64,000 nucleotides of DNA from Rhinopithecus roxellana (lineage: Eukaryota; Chordata; Mammalia; Primates; Cercopithecidae): contig NC_044558.1 in the NCBI RefSeq assembly GCF_007565055.1, positions 83,955,444 through 84,019,443 of the forward strand. Reading direction: 5' to 3'. Below the pieces are notes generated by a model. It was given only the letters and a program-made list of their open reading frames with translations, made no database searches and had not been told where the DNA came from. Positions 55,681 through 64,000 of the stretch are shown piece after piece; within the stretch, counting starts at the first letter, position 1; each line of letters opens with the position of its first letter. The position numbers were made by a program, and so were the translations under genes.

Positions 55681-55905
55681 GGCCAGACGCAGTGGCTCAA
55701 CACCTGTAGTCCCAGCACTTTGGGAGGCTGAGGCAGGAGGATCGCTTGAGCGCAGGAGTTCAAGACCAGCCTGTGCAACATGGTAAAACCCTGCCTCTAA
55801 TTAAAAAAAATAAATAAATAAAAAACAGAGAAAGAGAAAAGAAAGGAAGGAAGGAAAGAAAGAAAAAGAAAGAAAGGAAGGAAAGAAAGAAAAGAAAGAA
55901 AGAAA
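55681..55905 (+). mobile_element. Alu left monomer with a (GAAA)n/(GGAA)n tail
   Basis: Left arm only at 55681-55805. The A tail has expanded into about 100 bp of purine tetranucleotides. Confidence 0.85.
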
Positions 55906-56849
55906 CGAGCTGAGCTAACAGGACAGGGCTTGGGAATACATTCAAGGTACAGGAACAGTGCTAAGGCTCGTGATATTTTTGTCTTGGAGACGTGTCCATC
56001 TGTCCTCTCTCCATTCTAAGCTGGTGAGTCTGTCAGTCTCCTTTTAGAAATCCTGAGTCAGGGCAGCTCTTAAAAGTTCAGGGTGGCTCGAAGTTTGGCC
56101 TCTGCGCTCCCTCAAAAGGATTTCAAATCCACTGGATTTTTAGTTGGTTTCTCTGCCTACTACCGTTGCCAAACTTCCCTTGCCTCCCCCAGCCTGGGGC
56201 TGAGCCATTTCCAGGATCTCGCTTTGTATAATTAAAAAGAAAAATAGAACAGCTGATGTTGCCAAACATGTATTTAAAGTGACACCCTGAGTTCAAGGAG
56301 TGGAAAATAAAAACGTTTAAGGTTTAGATTAAAAGTCTCCATGCTCAGCTGTCTCCCGACCCTGGGATTTCTCCATAGCCCGGCCGCCTTTAATCCCCTG
56401 CCGTGGCTCATAAAAAAGCCCTTTAGACTGAGGGCATTTATTTCCCAGAGAACAGTTCTAGCCTAATCACACAAAAACACCCGCATCCTGGGAACAGCCT
56501 GTCAAATGCAGTGTGGCTCTGTGAGGCCCCAGAGAAGCTGGAGAAATTGTAGTGCTGATCACCCTAGAAGTCACACTCCGTCACTTTCCTAGACTGTACC
56601 CTTCCCCCACAATATCCAATTCATCAATAAACCCAGTCAATTCTAGCTCCTAGCATTTTCCTGAGATCTGAGCTCTTCCATCCAGCGGCACCCCTTGCAT
56701 TGCATCCGGGCCCTCATTGCTGCCCACCCACATGTCTGCAGTTCCCCACCCGGGCTCTCTGCTTCTGCTGATCCCATTAAAGCCCGTTCTGTAACAGCAA
56801 CCAGAAATAGTTTTGGAAACATAAATCTGATCATGTCCTTTCTCTGCTT
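55906..56849. other. Repeat-poor intergenic sequence, candidate conserved element
   Basis: No Alu. The centre (about 56220-56480) is AT-balanced and complex with no recognised family. At about 56750-56849 an L2-like phrase (AAACATAAATCTGATCATGT) appears. No coding signal. Confidence 0.5.
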
Positions 56850-58147
56850 ATATTAGTTTCCCATTGCTGCTGTAAGAAATTACCATACATTTAGTGACTT
56901 AATACAAATTCAGAGAGGGTGCAGTGGCTCACGCCTGTAGTCCCAGCACTTTGAGAGGCTGAAGCAGACAGATCACCTGAGGTTGGGAGTTCAAGACCAG
57001 CCTGACCAGCATGGAGAAACCCCGTCTCTACTAAAAAAAAAAAAAAAAAAAAAAAAGAAAGAAAGAAAGAAAAAGCTAGGTGTGGTGGTGCATGCCTGTA
57101 ATCCCAGCTACTAGGGAGGCTGAGGGAGGAGAATCACTTGAACCCGGGAGGCAGAGGTTACAGTGAACCCAGATCACGCCATTGCACTCTAGCCTGGACA
57201 ACAAGAGCAAAACTCCGTCACAAAAACACAAATTTACTAGGTGCAGTGGCTCACGCCTGTAATTCTAGCACTTTGGGAGGCTGAGGCGGGGGGATCACTT
57301 GAGGTCAGAAGTGGGAGACCAGCCCGGCAAACATGGCAAAACCTTGTCTCTACAACACCAAAATTCAAAAATTAGCCAGGTGTGGTGGGGCACACCTGTA
57401 GTCCCAGCTACTTGGGAGACTGAGTCAGGAGAATCGCTTGAATCCAGGAAGCGGAGGTTGCAGTGAGCCGAGATTATGCCACTGTACTCCAGCGTGGGCG
57501 ACACAGCAAGACTCCGTCTCAAAAACAAACCAAACAAAAGCACAAATTTGCCGGGTGCAGTGGCTCATGCCTGTAATCCCAGCACTCTGGGAGGCTGAGG
57601 CATGTGGATCACCTGAGGTCAGGAGTTTGAGATCAGTCTAACATGGTGAAACCCTGTCTCTATTAAAACCACCAAAAAAAGGCTAGGTGCAGTGGCTCAC
57701 GCCTGTAATCGCAGCACTTTGGGAGACTGAGATGGACTGATCACCTGAGGTCAGGAGTTTGAGACCAGCCTGGCCAACATGGTGAAACCCCATCTCTACT
57801 AAAAATTCAAAAATTAGCTGGGCGTGTTGGCAGGCGCCTGTAATCCCAGCTACTCGGGTGGCTGAGGCAGGAGAATCACTTGAGCTCAGGAGGCGGAGGT
57901 TGCAGTGAGCCGAGATTGTGCCATCACGCTCCAACCTGGGGGACAACAGCAAGACTTTGTCTCCAAAAAATAAAAATACAAAATACAAAATACAAAATTT
58001 AGCCAGGCGTGGTGGCGGGTGCCTATAATCCCAGCTACTCGGGAGGCTGAGGCAGGAGAGTTTCTTGAACCTGGGAGGCGGAGGTTGCAGTGTGCTGAGA
58101 TCATGCCACTGCACTCCAGCCTGGCTGACAGAGTGAGACTCCATCCC

Positions 58148-58196
<49 letters not shown>

Positions 58197-58361
58197 TCTT
58201 ACAATCTAGAGGTCAGAAATTCAAAATGAATCATCAGGGGCCAAAATTAAGGTGACAGCAGGGTTGGTTCCTTTGGAGGCTCTAATGAAAAAATGGGAAA
58301 ACCCATTTCTTGTTTTTTCCCTTCTGCTGGCTGCCCGCATTCCTTAGTGTGCAGCCCCTTC
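56850..58361 (-). mobile_element. Second MLT1/MaLR-like LTR, antisense and Alu-split
   Basis: 56850-56911 (TATTAGTTTCCCATTGCTGC, then ACATTTAGTGACTTAATAC) and 58196-58361 (CAATCTAGAGGTCAGAAATT, CAGCAGGGTTGGTTCC) are, in order, the antisense of the same family as the LTR at 50-53.6 kb. Alus at 56913-58195 separate them. Confidence 0.6.
56913..58195 (+). mobile_element. Five sense Alus ending in (AC)n
   Basis: 56913-57232 (with a (GAAA)n linker), 57236-57540, left arm 57549-57676, 57681-57970, right arm 57985-58150, then about 22 AC units to 58195. The two arms may be one Alu split by the element between them. Confidence 0.86.
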
Positions 58362-58368
58362 TGTTTCT

Positions 58369-58864
58369 TTTTTTTTTTTTTTCTTTTTTTATTGAGGCGG
58401 AGCTTGCAGTGAGCTGAGATCATGCCATTCCGGGTTTAAGAGATTCTCCTCCCTTGGGGAATCACAGGCATGCACCACCACACCTAGCAGATTTTTGTAT
58501 TTTTAGTAGACACAGGGTTTCGCCATGTTGGCCAGGCTGGGGACCTCTTTTATTGATTAGTTTTGTTGGTATTTTTTTTTTTTTGAGACAGAGTCTCGCT
58601 CTGTCGCCCAGGCTGGAGTGCAGTGGCCGGATCTCAGCTCACTGCAAGCTCCACCTCCCGGGTTCAAGCCATTCTCCTGTCTCAGCCTCCCGGGTAGCTG
58701 GGACCACAGGCGCCGCCACCTCGCCCGGCTAGTTTTTTGTATTTTTTAGTAGAGACGGGGTTTCACCGTGTTAGCCAGGATGGTCTCGATCTCCTGACCT
58801 CGTGATCCGGCCATCTCGGCCTCCCAAAGTGCTGGGATTACAGGCTTGAGCCACCGCGCCCGGC
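58369..58864 (-). mobile_element. Rearranged antisense Alu and antisense young AluY
   Basis: At 58369-58541 Alu segments appear out of order and in mixed orientation (sense GGCGGAGCTTGCAGTGAGC inside antisense sequence). A complete Old World monkey AluY follows at 58571-58864. Confidence 0.8.
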
Positions 58865-58865
58865 C

Positions 58866-59442
58866 GAGGCCAGGAGTTTAAGACCAGCCTGGCGAATGTT
58901 TTCGCAACATGGCGAAACCCTCTACAAAAAATAAAACGAAAAAATTGGCCAGGCATGCTGGCTTGCACCTGTGGTCCTAGTTACTGGGGAAGCTAAGGCA
59001 GGAGGATCCCTTGAGCCTAGGAGTTTGAGGCTGCAGTGAGCTGTGATTGCACCAGTGCACTCCAGCCTGGGTGAGAGAGGGAGACCCCCATCTCTAAAAA
59101 TAAAATGAAACAAGTGAATGATTCAAAACAAAAATTAACAGGCCAAAGGAAACAATATATATAAAAACTCGGCCAGCACATGGTGGCTCACACTTGGGAT
59201 CCCAGCACTTTGGGAGGCCGAGGTGGGTGGTCAGGAGTTTGGGACCAGCCTGGCTAACATGGCAAAACCTCATCTCTACTAAAAAATACAAAAATTAACC
59301 GGGTGTGGTGGCGTGCAGCTGTGATGCCAACTACTCGGGAGGCTGAAGCAGGAGAATCCCTTGAACCCGGGAGGCGGGGATTGCAGTGAGCCGAGATTGT
59401 GCTACTGCACTCCAGGGTGGGCAATAGAGTGAGACCCTGTCT

Positions 59443-59474
<32 letters not shown>

Positions 59475-59783
59475 CCGGGTGCAGTGGCTCATGCCTATAA
59501 TCCCAGCACTTTGGGAGGCCGAGGCAGGTGGTTCACGAGGTCAGGGGTTCAAGACCAGCCTGGCCAAGATGGTGAAACCTCATCTCTACTAAAAATACAA
59601 AAATTGGCCGGGCGTACTGGCAGGCACCTGTAATCCCAGCTACTCAGGAGACTGAGGCAGGAGAATCACTTGAACCCAGGAGGCAGAGGTTGCAGTGAGC
59701 CGAGATCGCGCCACTGCACTGCAACCTGGGTGACAGAGCAAGACTCCGTCTCAAAAACAAACAAACAAACAAACAAACAAAAA
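58866..59783 (+). mobile_element. Three sense Alus
   Basis: 5'-truncated 58866-59105, then 59171-59473 and 59474-59783, the last with (CAAA)n. Confidence 0.86.
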
Positions 59784-59934
59784 ATCTGCAATGGTACAAT
59801 AAGCGATAAATACAAAAATAAGGATAGTGGTACTTTCAGGGGGTTAGGAGGAAGAGACCGGGATGGGTCCATGGAGAACCATGGAGAATTTCAAAGACTC
59901 ACTGGGATTGCTGGACTTCTGTTGCTGCTGTTTT

Positions 59935-60044
59935 AACGTGGAATGCCTTAGCCTCATGAATGTGCTTGTCATTCTTGCACAAGAGCCATGCTAAAGTGCT
60001 CTGTGTGGTTCCAATTTCAGTATACGTGCTGCCAAAGTGAATAC
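59935..60044 (-). pseudogene. U6 snRNA pseudogene
   Basis: Read on the minus strand, the whole length of U6 is recognisable. The 5' end is degraded (GTATTCACTTTGGCAGCACG), followed by TATACTGAAATTGGAACCAC, TTTAGCATGGCTCTTGTGC and a 3' end GGCATTCCACG. Many substitutions, including in the ACAGAGA box (CACAGAGCAC), make it a dead retrocopy. The spliceosomal function is not expected. Confidence 0.85.
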
Positions 60045-60051
60045 TGCTGTT

Positions 60052-60668
60052 TTTTTTTTTTTTTTTTTCTGAGACAGAGTCTTGCTCTGTCGCTCAGGCT
60101 GGAGTGCAGTGGCCGGATCTCGGCTCACTGCAAGCTCTGCCTCCCGGGTTTACGCCATTCTCCTGCCTCAGCCTCCGGAGTAGCTGGGATTACAGGCACC
60201 CGCCACCTCGCCCGGGTAGTTTTTTGCATTTTTTGGTAGAGACGGGGTTTCACCATGTTAGCCAGGATGGTCTCGATCTCCTGACCTCGTGATCCGCCCG
60301 TCTCAGCCTCCCAAAGTGCTGGGATTACAGGCTTGAGCCACCACGCCCGGCCTGCTTTTTTTTTAATTGTGATAAAATATACATAACAGGCCGGGCGCGG
60401 TGGCTCAAGCCTGTAATCCCAGCACTTTGGGAGGCCGAGTCGGGCGGATCACGAGGTCAGGAGATCGAGACCATCCTGGCTAACACGGTGAAACCCCGTC
60501 TCTACTAAAAACTACAAAAAACTAGCCGGGCGACGTGGCGGCGCCTGTAGTCCCAGCTACCCGGGAGGCTGAGACAGGAGAATGGCGTGAACCCGGGAGG
60601 CGGAGCTTGCAGTGAGCTGAGATCCGGCCACAGCACTCCAGCCTGGGTGACAGAGCGAGACTCCGTCT

Positions 60669-60744
<76 letters not shown>
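60052..60744. mobile_element. Two young AluYs in opposite orientation
   Basis: Antisense 60052-60353 and sense 60389-60744. The second ends in a 40-base A run and (AT)n, and is flanked by ATACATAACA. Confidence 0.92.
60704..60743. repeat. (AT)n microsatellite
   Basis: About 20 AT units between the AluY A tail and its target duplication. Confidence 0.92.
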
Positions 60745-60747
<3 letters not shown>

Positions 60748-60967
60748 ACATATAAATTTATAATTTTAACAGTTTTTAAGTGTATAGCTCCATGGCATTA
60801 AGCATACTCACACTGTTGTACAACCATCACCACCATCCACGTCTAGAACTTTTTCATCCTCTCAAACGAAAACTCTGTCCCCATTAAATCTAACTCCCCA
60901 AAATATCCCCCTCCATCCAGCCCCTGGCCACCATCATTATATCTATTTTATTTCCTTTCTCTCTTTT

Positions 60968-61437
60968 CCTTTGTTTTTGTTTTTTTGAGATAGAGTTTCA
61001 CTCTGTCACCCAGGCTGAAGTGCAGTGGCTCAATCTCGGCTCACTGCAACCTCCGCCTCCCAAGTTCAAGTGATTTGTCTGTCTCACCCTCCCAAGTAGT
61101 TGGGATTACAGCCACGCGCCACCATGCCTGACTCATTTTTTTTTTTTTTTTTTTTGGAGATGGAGTTTCGCTCTTGTTGCCCAGGCTAGAGTGTAACGGC
61201 ACGATCTTGGCTCACCGCAACCTCCGCCTCCTGGGTTCAAGCAATTGCCTACCTCAGCCTTCCCAGTAGCTGGGATTACAGGCATGTGCCACCATGCCCA
61301 GTTAATTTTGTATTTTTAGTAGAGATGGGGTTTCTCCATGTTGGTTAGGCTGGTCTCGAACTCCTGACCTCAGATGATCCACCCGCCTTGGCCTCCCCAG
61401 GTGCTGGGATTACAGGAGTGAGCCACTGTGCCCAACC
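60968..61437 (-). mobile_element. Antisense Alu left arm and full antisense Alu
   Basis: Partial at 60968-61136, complete at 61137-61437. Confidence 0.87.
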
Positions 61438-61763
61438 ATTGGGCCCACCATTCTGTTTTCTGTCTCCATGAATTGAAATACTCTAGGTACTTCATATTAA
61501 TGGAATCATACCATATTTGTCCATTCATGTCTGGCTTATTTCACTTAACATAATGTCTTCAAGGTTTACCTTGTTGCAGCATGTGTCAGAATTTCCTTTG
61601 TTTTAAAGTCTGAATCACATTCCATATTATATTATATTCCATATATCGTGTTTTTCCATTTATCTACGGATGGACTTTTGGGTCATTTCCACCTTTGTGG
61701 CTGTTGTCAATAGCACTGCTATGAAACTGTTAATGTTTTCTCTCTTAAGTCGATGGTAATAAT

Positions 61764-61764
61764 A

Positions 61765-61798
<34 letters not shown>

Positions 61799-61810
61799 GT
61801 ATATATATAT
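61764..61810. repeat. (TG)n(TA)n microsatellite
   Basis: About nine TG units followed by TA repeats with one TGTA step. Confidence 0.9.
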
Positions 61811-62100
61811 TTTTTTTATTTGAGATGGAGTCTCCCTCCGTTGGCCAGGCTGGAGTGCAGTGGTGTGATCTTGGTTCACTGCAACCTCCGCCCCCTGGGT
61901 TCAAGTGATTCTCCTGCCTCAGCCTCCCAAGTAGCTGAGACTACAGGTGCATGCCACCATGCCTGACTAATTTTGTATTTTTAGTAGAGATGAGGTTTCA
62001 CCATATTGGCCAGGATGGTCTCAATCTCCTGACCATGTGATCTGCCCGCCTTGGCCTCCCAAAGTGCTAGGATTACAGGCGTGAACTACCGCACCCGGCC
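61811..62100 (-). mobile_element. Alu (antisense)
   Basis: Complete antisense element ending GCACCCGGCC. Confidence 0.9.
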
Positions 62101-62381
62101 CCTATATTATTATTTTTTAAACCAAACATATAAGTTTATTTCCTATTTTTAAGCTCAGAACCACATAATGTTATTTATTTTCACACTTTCCCAGAGTGGA
62201 ACCGTCTTTATTACTTTGCTTGGCAGTAAGTAACTCCAGAAAGTAATCTAATGACTCAGTTTTACTATGGCAAATATTATTAGCCATTTTCTTGCCAAAA
62301 TAATCAATACATTATTAAAGTTCATCTTATAAATGTTCTAAACTAACTGATGATAAGACCACAATAAAAGGTAATGTAGAG
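62101..62381. other. AT-rich unique sequence
   Basis: No repeat family recognised. Confidence 0.45.
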
Positions 62382-62972
62382 TCAGACGCAGTGACCCCTG
62401 ACTGTAATCCCAGCACTTTGGGGAGGTACGTGGATCACTTGAGACAGGAGTTTGAGACCAGCCTGGGCAACATAGTGAGACCTCCATCTCTATAACAAAT
62501 TTAAAAATTAGCTGGGTGTGGTGGTGTCCACCTATAGTCTCAGCTACTCGAGCGGCTGAGACAAGAGGATTGCTTAAGCCCAGGAGGTTGAGGCTGCAGT
62601 GAGCTATGATTGCACTACTGAACTCCAGCTTAGGCAACACAGCAAGATCCCATCTCCCCCACAAGAAAAGGAGGCCAGGCAAGGTGGCTCAAGCCTATAA
62701 TGCCAGCAGTTTGGGAGGCTGACGTGGGCATATCTCTTGAGCCTAGGAGTTAGAGACCAGCCTGGACAACATGGAGAAACCTTGCCTCTACAAAAAAACA
62801 CAAAAAAATTAGCCAGGTGTGGTGGTGCATGCCTATTGTCCCAGCTACTCTGAGGCTTGAACCAGGGAGGTGGAGGTTCCTGTGAGCCGAGATGGTGTCA
62901 TTGCACTCCAGTCTAGGTGAGAGAGAGAGACTCCATCTCAAAAACAAACAAACAAACAAACAAACAAACAAA
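62382..62972 (+). mobile_element. Two old sense Alus
   Basis: 62382-62670 and 62672-62972, both diverged. The second has a (CAAA)n tail. Confidence 0.85.
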
Positions 62973-63187
62973 ACCTGCAGAATATATTTTACCACAGTTA
63001 AAAAGAAGGAGGGGAGGAAAGTGTTGGATCGTGCAAAGCTTTGTGACTCTAGTGAAGATTTGAGTCTTCAATGATTTCTACGCATTGTCTTGGTATTTGC
63101 AAAATTAGATCATGGATTACCTCTATAATTTTTCAAAACTGACTTGCCAATATAGGAGTCCAGGCAAGGGGTTAAGAAGTCAAGGAG

Positions 63188-63495
63188 GGCCGGGCGCGGT
63201 GGCTCAAGCCTGTAATCCCAGCACTTTGGGAGGCCGAGACGGGCGGATCACGAGGTCAGGAGATCGAGACCATCCTGGCTAACACGGTGAAACCCCGTCT
63301 CTACTAAAAATACAAAAAAAAAAAAAAAAACTAGCCGGGCGAGGTGGCGGCGCCTGTAGTCCCAGCTACTCGGGAGGCTGAGGCAGGAGAATGGCGTGAA
63401 CCCGGGAGGCAGAGCTTGCAGTGAGCTGCGATCTGGCCACTGCACTCCAGCCTGGGTGACAGAGCGAGACTCCGTCTCAAAAAAAAAAAAAAAAA
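63188..63495 (+). mobile_element. Young AluY
   Basis: Old World monkey type with an A run in the middle linker, flanked by AAGAAGTCAAGGAGG. Confidence 0.93.
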
Positions 63496-64000
63496 GAAGT
63501 CAAGGAGGAGGAGGGTCAAATCTTTCATTTCATATCTGGAAACGTCAGGCCAAATCTGAGGGAGAGCACCTGTCAGAAGCGCCGGCCCTCTGCCAGAGCT
63601 CCAGGGTTAGAACCCAGCTGCTGCCCTCTTGCCTGGTGTATGAAAGAAGGAACAACTGCGGTGGGGGAAGCGGCCGTAATCAGACAGCAGGCATTGATTG
63701 AGCGGGAGCTGCAGGCAAAGTCTTCCATGGGGGACATCCTCCATGGGGGATGGACAGGCAGGTGAGCTAGGGGCCAGCCTGGCCTCACCTTCAAAGAGCT
63801 GGTTCCCAGGTGAGAAGATATGGCCCTGAGAAAGGTACCTGGCAGTCCAGGTGATAAGGGGCCCTTTGCACTCTAAACACACCCACCTTCTAGCCTTATC
63901 TTTGTGTGTTAGAGTTATTTATTTACAGGCCACGTTAGCAAGAAGACTGGGCGCTCCTTGAGGGCGTTCATTCATTCAGGCATTTATTGAACTACTGTGT
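63496..64000. other. Unique sequence with an L2 tail
   Basis: GC-rich unique DNA to about 63900, then an L2-like phrase (TTCATTCATTCAGGCATTTA) running off the window edge. Short open frames here have no signatures. Confidence 0.5.

Larger units (their letters stand above)
60745..61810 (-). repeat. Old L1 fragment (antisense), split by Alus
   Basis: 60745-60960 (TTTTTAAGTGTATAGCTCCA, TTGTACAACCATCACCACCA) and 61440-61760 (TGGAATCATACCATATTTGT, TATTTCACTTAACATAATG, CTACGGATGGACTTTTGGG) are familiar antisense L1M sequence. Antisense Alu material at 60968-61437 separates them, and a (TG)n(TA)n run ends it. Confidence 0.7.

Noticed and set aside
59935..60044. Functional U6 snRNA gene
   Set aside because: Too many substitutions, including in the ACAGAGA region and at the 5' end.
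5075..63701. Numerous frames of 60-190 codons with motifs such as SPRLECSGxISAHCNL or LKPVIPALWEAEAGGS
   Set aside because: These are translations of antisense and sense Alu elements, not genes.
1..64000. tRNA genes, rRNA, or any bacterial or phage-like system
   Set aside because: I saw no tRNA-like cloverleaf with intact A and B boxes outside Alu/MIR sequence, and no prokaryotic features.

Overview
The window is primate nuclear DNA, very probably from an Old World monkey (macaque, baboon or vervet type). At least 23 Alu copies carry the cercopithecoid AluY signature: a head reading CTCAAGCCTG, the joint AAACTAGCCGGGCGAGG, and GATCCGGCCACTGC near the right-arm end. No SVA element is visible. 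Two recognisable protein genes are present and match human chromosome 12q24.31 read in reverse: MORN3 on the + strand and ORAI1 on the - strand, tail to tail.

Layout. Positions 1-480 are the 3' part of an HERV-K/LTR5-like LTR. Positions 1389-9920 hold the last four coding exons of MORN3 plus a separate 3'-UTR exon; the first exon(s), about 48 codons, lie to the left of the window. Positions 9920-21550 are a repeat-filled convergent spacer with Alu arrays, MIRs, a MER5A and MER20-like hAT fossils. Positions 21550-38270 are ORAI1: coding exon 2 at 21906-22508, a 15.3 kb intron, and coding exon 1 at 37777-38076 inside a CpG island of about 1 kb with a CCAAT box, GC boxes and a perfect GTCACGTGAC palindrome upstream. 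From about 38.7 kb to the right edge there is no recognisable protein gene. That part holds a dismembered L2, a consensus CTCF-like site, a 3.8 kb almost pure Alu tract, old L1 pieces, a three-layer nest of retroelements (50.1-53.6 kb), an 18-bp minisatellite, a second Alu-split MaLR LTR and a U6 snRNA pseudogene.

The two genes share no evident pathway. ORAI1 is the pore subunit of the store-operated (CRAC) calcium channel. MORN3 is a small MORN-repeat protein best known from male germ cells. Both reading frames are intact across their splice junctions. Relative to the human ORAI1 that I remember, the N-terminus differs by an Arg-to-Cys change in the arginine-rich segment and loses one residue after the proline run.

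I found no previously undescribed gene system. The most unusual material is structural (nested retroelement strata, inverted Alu fusions) and regulatory (CTCF and CLEAR-type motifs), plus a possible alternative MORN3 C-terminus. Repeat boundaries were read by eye and are good to a few bases where a target-site duplication is quoted, otherwise to roughly 10-20 bases. Subfamily names for old repeats are from memory.
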